The position numbers and the translations under genes are program-made. From positions 1 through 47,027 of the forward strand of contig NZ_JAQGLJ010000001.1 in the NCBI RefSeq assembly GCF_028292945.1: a stretch of DNA of 47,027 nt. The letters are read 5' to 3'. Shown here piece by piece: positions 41,425 through 47,027 of this stretch; position 1 is the first letter of the stretch; every line of letters starts with the position of its first letter. Under the pieces are notes generated by a model. The model did not search any database. It had not been told where the DNA came from and saw only the letters and a program-made list of their open reading frames with translations. This DNA comes from Sphingomonas bacterium (GTDB lineage: Bacteria; Pseudomonadota; Alphaproteobacteria; Sphingomonadales; Sphingomonadaceae).

Positions 41425-42144
41425 TCAGCTACCCACCGCCGTCACGAAATAGTCGAGTGCGGTCGAGTCCGACAGGTGGAACCCGCGCCCCGGCGAAAAC
41501 GCCAAGCCTTGCACGTCGGTCACGCGGAGCCCCGCGCCGTCAAGCAACCGCGTCAATTCGTCAGGGGTCAGGAACTTGGCATGATCATGCGTGCCGCGCG
41601 GGATGCGTCCGGTTCCCTCCGCCAGCGTGATCATCGCCAGCCGCGACAGCGGCGTCCGGTTGGGCGTGGACAGCACCAGTAGTCCACCGGGCGCCAGCGC
41701 GGCTGCCAAGCCATGAACGAACACACCGGGATCGACGACATGCTCGATCACCTCCAGTGAGGTGACGAGGTCGAACCGCTCGCCCGCCACCGCCTCGACC
41801 CCCCCGACGCGGTAATCGATCGCCAGCGAACCGGCATGCGCGCGCGCCACCGCGATCACCTCGGCCGACGCATCGACCCCCGTCACGGCCGCACCCATCC
41901 GCGCCAGCGGTTCGGCGAGCAGCCCCGCGCCGCATCCCATGTCCAGCGCGCGCTTGCCCGCCAGCGGGGTGAAGCTCGCCGCGTCGCCGCCCCAATGCGC
42001 ATCGATCCGCGCGCGTAGATAAGTCAAACGCGGCGGGTTGAGCCGATGCAGCATCGCCGACGAGCCGGTCGGATCCCACCATTCAGCCGCCATCGCGCCA
42101 AAATGCGCCGCCTCGCGCGCATCCACCGTGCTTGCGTCCATCAT
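41425..42144 (-). CDS. ubiG: ubiquinone biosynthesis O-methyltransferase
   Basis: A 239-residue SAM methyltransferase that carries out both O-methylations in ubiquinone synthesis. EAAHFGAMAAEWWDPTGSSAMLHRLNPPRLTYLR is the UbiG N-terminal signature (split over about residues 10-45). Motif I is ALDMGCGAGLLAEPLARMGA, and LEVIEHV and LSTPNRTPLSRL follow. ATG 42144 (MMDAST) is preferred because AGGGGA lies six bases upstream; ATG 42141 is next. It is divergent from lysC with 53 bases between the starts, an arrangement seen in other alphaproteobacteria. Confidence 0.96.
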   Translation of the reverse strand: MMDASTVDAREAAHFGAMAAEWWDPTGSSAMLHRLNPPRLTYLRARIDAHWGGDAASFTPLAGKRALDMGCGAGLLAEPLARMGAAVTGVDASAEVIAVARAHAGSLAIDYRVGGVEAVAGERFDLVTSLEVIEHVVDPGVFVHGLAAALAPGGLLVLSTPNRTPLSRLAMITLAEGTGRIPRGTHDHAKFLTPDELTRLLDGAGLRVTDVQGLAFSPGRGFHLSDSTALDYFVTAVGS

Positions 42145-42197
42145 ATGGGTTCCCCTAACAGCCTGCCCCACCGCTCCCAAGGGGATTGCCGCCGCTC

Positions 42198-43466
42198 ATG
42201 GCCCGTATTGTGATGAAGTTCGGCGGCACGTCGATGGCAGGGATCGAGCGGATCCGCGCCGTTGCCGCGCGCGTGAAACGCGAAGTCGATGCCGGCGCGC
42301 AGGTCGTCGTCGTGGTGTCCGCGATGGCGGGCGAGACCGATCGGCTGGTCGGCTTCTGCCGCGAGGCGTCGGCGTTGTACGATCCGCGCGAGTATGACGT
42401 CGTCGTCTCGTCGGGCGAGCAGGTGACCAGCGGGCTGCTGGCGATCACGTTGCAGGCGCTGGGCGTGCCGGCACGGTCCTGGCTTGGCTGGCAGCTTCCT
42501 ATCCACACGTCGGGCGCTTTCGCCAAGGCGCGGATCGGCGCGATCGACACCGCCGCGCTCGCGCGTTCTCTGGACAACGGCGAGGTCGCCGTGATCCCCG
42601 GCTTTCAGGGCACCGCCGATGGCCGCATCACGACGCTGGGGCGCGGCGGCTCCGACACGTCGGCGGTGGCGATCGCGGCCGCGCTGAAGGCGGAGCGCTG
42701 CGACATCTACACCGATGTCGACGGCGTCTACACCACCGACCCGCGCATCGTCCCGCGCGCGCGCAAGCTCGCCAAGGTGACCTATGAAGAGATGCTGGAG
42801 CTCGCCAGCGTCGGCGCAAAGGTGTTGCAGACGCGCTCGGTGGGGCTGGCGATGAAGGAGGGCGTGCGCGTGCAGGTGCTGTCCTCCTTCACCGGGCCGG
42901 ACGCGCCGATGGCGGACACGCTGCCGGGTACGATGATAGTGAGTGAAGAGGAGGTTGATACCGTGGAACGCCAGCTCATCACCGGCATCGCGCACGACAA
43001 GAACGAGGCCAAGATCACGCTCACCAGCGTCCCCGACAAGCCAGGCGCGGTGGCGGCGATATTCGCGCCGCTCGCCGACGCGGGGATCAACGTCGACATG
43101 ATCATCCAGAACGTCGCGCATCGGTCGAAGGGCAGTGAGGGCGGATCCACGGACGTGACGTTCACCGTTCCCGCCGCCGATCTCGCCCATAGTTTGTCGG
43201 TGTTGGACGGGGGCAAGGCGACGATCGGCTTCGACGAGGTCGTCCACGACTCCCGCGTGGCAAAGATCAGCGTCGTCGGCGTCGGCATGCGAAGCCACGC
43301 GGGCGTCGCGGCGACGATGTTCACCACGCTCGGCCTGCGCGGGATCAACGTCCAGGCGATCTCGACCAGCGAGATCAAGGTCTCGGTGCTGATCGACGAA
43401 GACGAGACCGAGCTCGCCGTGCGGGTGCTGCACACGGCCTATGGGCTGGACGCGGAGGCGGCGTAG
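42198..43466 (+). CDS. lysC: aspartate kinase
   Basis: A 422-residue aspartokinase that makes aspartyl phosphate for lysine, threonine, methionine and diaminopimelate. The kinase domain starts VMKFGGTSMAG and includes VVSAMAGETDRL, SSGEQVTSGLLA, TLGRGGSDTSAVAIAAAL and YTDVDGVYTTDPRIV. Two ACT domains fill the last 150 residues (SVPDKPGAVAAIFAPLADAG and ISVVGVGMRSHAGVAATMF), the usual site of feedback inhibition by lysine or threonine. The ATG at 42198 begins the conserved part; a TTG at 42186 is possible. Its 3' end overlaps the convergent MFS gene by 28 bases. Confidence 0.97.
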   Translation: MARIVMKFGGTSMAGIERIRAVAARVKREVDAGAQVVVVVSAMAGETDRLVGFCREASALYDPREYDVVVSSGEQVTSGLLAITLQALGVPARSWLGWQLPIHTSGAFAKARIGAIDTAALARSLDNGEVAVIPGFQGTADGRITTLGRGGSDTSAVAIAAALKAERCDIYTDVDGVYTTDPRIVPRARKLAKVTYEEMLELASVGAKVLQTRSVGLAMKEGVRVQVLSSFTGPDAPMADTLPGTMIVSEEEVDTVERQLITGIAHDKNEAKITLTSVPDKPGAVAAIFAPLADAGINVDMIIQNVAHRSKGSEGGSTDVTFTVPAADLAHSLSVLDGGKATIGFDEVVHDSRVAKISVVGVGMRSHAGVAATMFTTLGLRGINVQAISTSEIKVSVLIDEDETELAVRVLHTAYGLDAEAA

Positions 43467-44725
43467 CCTCTTCGCGGCAGCCACCACAGCACCGGCAGCA
43501 CGCCGATCGCCACCACTGCGATCATCGCGCCGGGCGCGGCGGCCCAGCCTGTGCGCTGCGTCAGCAGGTGCGCGAGCAGCGGGGTGAGGCCGCCGAAGAT
43601 CGCGGTCGCGGTGGTCGCGCCCAACGCCAGACCGCTGAGCCGGCCCTCCCCGGGGAACTGCTCGGCGGTCGCCACCGCGCCGACCGCGCTCACCGCGCCG
43701 GCCAGCCCCGCGAGGACGAGCGCGCCCGCCACGATCTGCCACCCTGCCCCGCCCGCCATCCACGCGAACATCGCGAGCGGCAGCGCGGCGCCGAGGACCG
43801 CCAGCACGACCAGCACCGGGCGCCGGCCGACGCGGTCGGACAACCAGCCGACCAGCGGCGTCACCGCGATCACCACCACCGCCGCCGCCGTCGCCAGCCA
43901 CAGCGCGTCCGCTTCGGCCAGCTTGCCGACCGTGGTCAGGAAGGCGGGCACATAGGTGATGCCGACATAATAGGTGATCGAACCCAGCGCGGAGATCGCA
44001 AAGCCGCGACCGATCGCGGCGCGGTGGTTGGTCAGCGTGTATTTCAACGGGTTGGCGGGCACCGTGCCGGCCTCGCGCTGGCCCAGGAAGTCGGGCGACT
44101 CCTCCATCGATTGCCGCGCAATCCAGACGACGATCGCCAGACCGGCACCGATCAGGAACGGGATGCGCCAGCCCCAGCCGTCGAGGCTCGCCTGACTCAT
44201 CGATGCGACCGTCACCGCCGATACCGCGACCGCCAGCAGCCCACCGACCTCGCTTGCCGCCGCCGCGAGCGAGGTGACGAAGCCCCGCCGGTGCGCCGGT
44301 GCGCCCTCCAGCAGATAGGCGACGACGCCGGTATATTCGCCGCCCACCGCGAACGCCATCACGCAGCGCAACGCCAGCAGCAGCCACCCCGCCGCCGCGC
44401 CGATCTGCGCATAGGTTGGCAGCAGCGCGGTTGTCAGCATCGCCACCGTCATCAGCGCCATCGACAGCAGGAGCGTCGCACGCCGGCCGTGCCGGTCGCC
44501 GAACTGCCCGAACGCGAGCGCGCCCAGCGGTCGCATGAGATAGGCAAGCGCGAACCCGCCCAGCGTCGCCGCCAGCGACAGCTCGCCGCCGCCATAGAAG
44601 ACGCGCGCCATCACGGTGGCGAGATAGAGGTAGATGGTAAAATCATACCATTCGACCACCGTCGAGAACGCCGCCAGCGCCATCGATCGGCGGCGGATGC
44701 GCGTGTTCGAGCCGGGCAGAGTCAT
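43439..44725 (-). CDS. MFS transporter, metabolite:H+ symporter (MHS) type
   Basis: A 428-residue, 12-helix carrier. The start region RSMALAAFSTVVEWYDFTIYLYLA is the hallmark of the MHS group (ProP, KgtP, ShiA), followed by YLMRPLGALAFGQFGDRHGRR. The second half has VGWLSDRVGRRPVL. Substrates of the group are organic acids, betaines or shikimate; which one is unknown. ATG 44725 is used because the frame upstream, though open, lacks a good start. The TAG stop lies within lysC, giving a 28-base tail-to-tail overlap. The 219-base gap to the divergent flavoprotein gene shows no clear element. Confidence 0.9.
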   Translation of the reverse strand: MTLPGSNTRIRRRSMALAAFSTVVEWYDFTIYLYLATVMARVFYGGGELSLAATLGGFALAYLMRPLGALAFGQFGDRHGRRATLLLSMALMTVAMLTTALLPTYAQIGAAAGWLLLALRCVMAFAVGGEYTGVVAYLLEGAPAHRRGFVTSLAAAASEVGGLLAVAVSAVTVASMSQASLDGWGWRIPFLIGAGLAIVVWIARQSMEESPDFLGQREAGTVPANPLKYTLTNHRAAIGRGFAISALGSITYYVGITYVPAFLTTVGKLAEADALWLATAAAVVVIAVTPLVGWLSDRVGRRPVLVVLAVLGAALPLAMFAWMAGGAGWQIVAGALVLAGLAGAVSAVGAVATAEQFPGEGRLSGLALGATTATAIFGGLTPLLAHLLTQRTGWAAAPGAMIAVVAIGVLPVLWWLPRRGYAASASSP

Positions 44726-44944
44726 CGCGCGCTCGATCGCGTGGAAGTTGACGACCCTGACGATCCCCTCCCGTCGAAATCGCCTCCCGCGAGGATTTCC
44801 GACGCCGGCCGGGAACAGGAAGAGGTGGATCGGCACGCCATATCGGGCGATGTCTGGCACAGGCCGGCCCTTGTACGACAGCCAAAGATCGCGCCAGGAC
44901 ACGATGGCTTGCCCGGGCGGCAGGCGCGCGCGATAGCGTGCGGC

Positions 44945-45997
44945 ATGACCGACACGCTCACCGCGACCAACTTGGACCCGATTACAGGGGGGTACCGCCT
45001 TCACCGCCGCATGGCGCGCGGGGCTGCGTTCCTCGGCTCCGAATGGGCGATCATGGGCGGGGCGATGTCGTGGGTCAGCGAGCGCAACCTGGTCGCCGCG
45101 ATGTCGGAAGCGGGCGCGTTCGGCGTGCTGGCGTGCGGGGCGATGACGGTCGAGCTGCTCGACCGCGAGATCGCCGCCACCAAGGCGCTCACGCAACGGC
45201 CGTTCGGGGTCAACCTGATCACCATGCACCCCGATCTGATGGCGCTGATCGAGGTGTGCGGGCGGCGCCGCGTTGGCCATGTCGTGCTCGCAGGGGGACT
45301 GCCGCCCAAAGGTTCGCTGGAGGCGATCAAGGCGACGGGCGCGAAGGTGATCTGCTTCGCGCCCGCGCTCAGCCTCGCCAAGAAGCTGATCCGCTCGGGC
45401 GTCGACGCGCTGGTGGTCGAGGGGATGGAGGCCGGCGGGCATATCGGCCCGGTCTCGACCAGCGTGCTGGCGCAGGAGATCCTGCCGGAAGTCGCCGAGC
45501 AGGTCCCCGTGTTCGTCGCCGGCGGCATCGGCCGCGGCGAGGCGATCGCGGGCTATCTCGACATGGGCGCAGCCGGCGTCCAGCTCGGCACGCGCTTCGT
45601 CTGCGCCACCGAGTCGATCGCGCATCCGAAGTTCAAGCAGGCGTTCATCCGCGCCAGCGCGCGCGACGCGGTGGCGAGCGTGCAGCTCGACCCGCGCCTG
45701 CCCGTCATCCCCGTCCGCGCGCTGAAGAACGCCGGCGGCGAACTGTTCACCGCCAAGCAGCGCGAGGTGGCGGGGCATCTCGACGAGGGCCGCGTGGTGA
45801 TGAGCGAGGCGCAGCTGCAGATCGAACATTACTGGGCCGGCGCGCTGCGTCGCGCGGTGATCGACGGCGATGTCGAGCATGGCTCGGTAATGGCCGGGCA
45901 GTCGGTCGGCATGGTGACGAAGGAGGAGCCGCTCGCCGCGATCATCGCCGAGCTGATGGGCCAGGCCGCGACCGCGCTGGAGCGGCGCGCGGCCTGA
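44945..45997 (+). CDS. nitronate monooxygenase-like FMN protein (NMO/FabK-like)
   Basis: A 350-residue TIM-barrel flavoprotein of the 2-nitropropane dioxygenase/nitronate monooxygenase group. MSEAGAFGVLACGAM and RPFGVNLITMHPDLM lie near the N-terminus. VVEGMEAGGHIGP holds the typical active-site His, and VFVAGGIGRGEAIAGYLDMGAAGVQLGTRFVCATES is the FMN-phosphate site. It could oxidise alkyl nitronates such as propionate 3-nitronate, or act as an enoyl reductase-like enzyme. Several unrelated activities share this family, so the substrate is open. A GNAT gene starts two bases after its stop. Confidence 0.9.
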   Translation: MTDTLTATNLDPITGGYRLHRRMARGAAFLGSEWAIMGGAMSWVSERNLVAAMSEAGAFGVLACGAMTVELLDREIAATKALTQRPFGVNLITMHPDLMALIEVCGRRRVGHVVLAGGLPPKGSLEAIKATGAKVICFAPALSLAKKLIRSGVDALVVEGMEAGGHIGPVSTSVLAQEILPEVAEQVPVFVAGGIGRGEAIAGYLDMGAAGVQLGTRFVCATESIAHPKFKQAFIRASARDAVASVQLDPRLPVIPVRALKNAGGELFTAKQREVAGHLDEGRVVMSEAQLQIEHYWAGALRRAVIDGDVEHGSVMAGQSVGMVTKEEPLAAIIAELMGQAATALERRAA

Positions 45998-45998
45998 G

Positions 45999-46454
45999 AT
46001 GGAGATCCGCGCCGGCGGTCTTGATCATCCGGACGTGCAGGCGCTGCTGCGGCTCCATCGCGACGAGGCGCTCGGATCGACCCCGCGCGAGAACGCGCAC
46101 GCGCTCGATGTGGACGGGCTGCGCGCCGGGGATGTGCGTTTCTGGACGGCTTGGGATGGCGCTACGCTGCTCGGCATGGCGGCGCTGCGGCGGCTCGAGG
46201 CGGGGCATGTGGAGGTGAAGTCGATGCGCACCGCGCCCGCCGCCGTGCGACGTGGAGTCGGGCGTGCGCTGCTAACGTACCTTATCGAGGTGGCGCGCAC
46301 CGACAGGTACACGCGACTGAGCCTAGAGACGGGCACCGCGCCGAGTTACGACGCCGCCAACCGGCTGTACGAGGCGGCAGGGTTCGAGGATGGCCCGGCA
46401 TTCGGCGGCTATCCGGAGAGCGCGCACAACCGGTTCATGACCATAGTCTTGTAG
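45999..46454 (+). CDS. GNAT family N-acetyltransferase
   Basis: A 151-residue GCN5-related acetyltransferase. The core reads VEVKSMRTAPAAVRRGVGRALLTYLI, where RRGVGRAL is the acetyl-CoA pyrophosphate loop, followed by LSLETGTAPSYDAANRLYEAAGF and a C-terminal NRFMTIVL. The form recalls the yeast YjaB/PhnO-like small GNATs, with no clear acceptor. It is very probably co-transcribed with the upstream flavoprotein gene (two-base gap). The region after it is less GC-rich. Confidence 0.93.
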   Translation: MEIRAGGLDHPDVQALLRLHRDEALGSTPRENAHALDVDGLRAGDVRFWTAWDGATLLGMAALRRLEAGHVEVKSMRTAPAAVRRGVGRALLTYLIEVARTDRYTRLSLETGTAPSYDAANRLYEAAGFEDGPAFGGYPESAHNRFMTIVL

Positions 46455-46525
46455 GGCTGAGACCACACATTTGCGAACAGCGGTCCGATCCGGAATGCTC
46501 ACCCTATGACGAACGCCGATGGCCG

Positions 46526-46902
46526 GTGGGCCTCTCAAATCCGGGACCTGGCACGCTGCTGATCTGGCTTGAGCCCTGGGCGGAGGAGTTTAACGTTCCG
46601 CCTCGCTCGACCGTCATCCTCGAAGCTTCAGGGGCTTCAGATGCTTATGTACCAGGTGAGTTGGAGTGGACAGCGGACCATATAATAGTGCGCGCAAGCG
46701 CACGATCGTCACTGTGTTTATCGATGAGGCAGTTCAAGATTCCAGCTCGGCCGTAATTGCCGCCCCTGACACCCTAACGAAAGGAATACTGAGCCTCGTA
46801 TTCGCAGATCAGCCTGCCGCACGGTTGGGCGGATTACCCTATGTCGACGGTGCGTTATCGTGGTGGGAGCGAGCAAAGCGTCGCCTTCGCCTTCGAATGT
46901 AG
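46526..46902 (+). pseudogene. frameshifted gene for a small hypothetical protein
   Basis: One frame from GTG 46526 reads VGLSNPGPGTLLIWLEPWAE and goes on to GELEWTADHIIVRASARS, then loses sense. The next frame (-1) takes over near 46700-46713 as TVFIDEAVQDSSSAVIAAPD and continues to a TAG at 46900-46902, with SLVFADQPAARLGG and a basic end. Joined, they give about 125 residues that look like one protein, so a one-base deletion (or sequencing error) is likely. I see no slippery heptamer for programmed shifting. The LWLEPW-type start recalls short uncharacterised proteins seen elsewhere. Base composition is noticeably richer in A and T than in the neighbours. Confidence 0.6.
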
Positions 46903-46946
46903 TCGGCCACTGATTTGCCGCCGGACCGCAGGCTGACATTCGCACC

Positions 46947-47027
46947 TTAGACGAACAGCTCCCGCAAGAACCCCTGCATCGCCGCCCAACTCCGCCGGTC
47001 CGCGTTCTCGTCATACCCGAACCCCGG
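46947..47027 (-). CDS. C-terminal end of an alpha/beta hydrolase-like gene, cut by the window edge
   Basis: The last 26 codons of a minus-strand gene are visible, ending with TAA at 46949..46947. The residues PGFGYDENADRRSWAAMQGF followed by LRELFV match the C-terminal helix of dienelactone hydrolase-like proteins (HGF...YDExAxxxAWxxxxxFLxE). The catalytic residues lie outside the window apart from the region just after the expected His. The identification is tentative because of the short length. Confidence 0.55.
   Translation of the reverse strand, partial: PGFGYDENADRRSWAAMQGFLRELFV

Noticed and set aside
44726..44944. Open minus-strand frame upstream of the MHS transporter containing VSWRDLWLSYKGRPVPD, faintly like a DUF805 start
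   Set aside because: It continues into the transporter frame without a good start codon or ribosome site, and the rest does not look like DUF805. Long open frames are common by chance in this GC-rich DNA.
43568..45997. 809-residue frame ending in the nitronate monooxygenase-like gene
   Set aside because: The first part is an antisense shadow of the MHS transporter; the real gene starts at 44945.
46718..47014. 98-residue minus-strand frame at the right end
   Set aside because: It overlaps the frameshifted gene in antisense and is Arg/Ser-rich without motifs; another minus frame at 46947-47027 fits a hydrolase C-terminus better.
1..47027. CRISPR arrays, tRNA or rRNA genes, integrases, transposases, prophage genes
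   Set aside because: None seen: no regularly spaced direct repeats, no cloverleaf recognised by eye, and no mobile-element proteins among the credible reading frames.

Overview
The window comes from a GC-rich alphaproteobacterium, most likely a sphingomonad (Sphingomonas or a close relative). The evidence is the short HisG paired with HisZ, a serC-type RNA element in front of serC-serA, divergent pheA and membrane-anchored cytochrome c, an acpS-lepB pair, a K+-independent type H+-pyrophosphatase, and dispersed paired-hairpin repeats. It reads as ordinary chromosome: dense, mostly housekeeping and metabolic genes with many ATGA, GTGA and TGATG overlaps. I saw no tRNA, rRNA, CRISPR array, phage or insertion sequence. 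No gene-free stretch exceeds 300 bases; the longest are 9867-10103, 23410-23634, 44726-44944 and 11646-11861.

Layout. 1-8.0 kb: a cyclophilin, then a catabolic-looking group made of an acyl-CoA synthetase with a spinster-type MFS carrier (minus strand), facing a thiolase-fold protein without the usual catalytic cysteines, its DUF35 partner and two overlapping MFS genes (plus strand). 8.1-11.7 kb: pheA, a cytochrome c with a long low-complexity tail, a LOG-family protein and an extensin-like lipoprotein. 11.8-22.7 kb: amino-acid and cofactor biosynthesis (serC, serA, hisZ, hisG, hisD, nusB, thiL) and the proton-pumping pyrophosphatase hppA. 22.7-28.2 kb: a DUF2490 protein, a DNA methyltransferase with a nuclease-like C-terminus behind a dense GANTC cluster, an M61 peptidase, soluble pyrophosphatase, and a 54-residue four-cysteine protein behind two competing hairpins.

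28.2-33.6 kb (minus strand): TfoX-N, GNAT, EamA, a retropepsin-like protease, an S1/P1 nuclease, an isoaspartyl peptidase and an acyltransferase-3 membrane protein. 33.7-37.5 kb: a tightly coupled operon PepSY-acpS-lepB-AI-2E transporter. 37.5-41.3 kb: two glycosyltransferases flanking a polytopic membrane protein and a DUF2141 protein. 41.4-47.0 kb: ubiG, lysC, an MHS-type MFS carrier, a nitronate-monooxygenase-like flavoprotein, a GNAT, a frameshifted small gene, and the cut-off end of an alpha/beta-hydrolase-like gene.

The features most worth a second look are the GANTC cluster before the methyltransferase, the four copies of a two-hairpin repeat (two of which form parts of reading frames), the cysteine-less thiolase/DUF35 pair, the small zinc-ribbon-like gene with alternative leader hairpins, and the frameshifted gene near the right end. 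No wholly new multi-gene system can be claimed from sequence alone.
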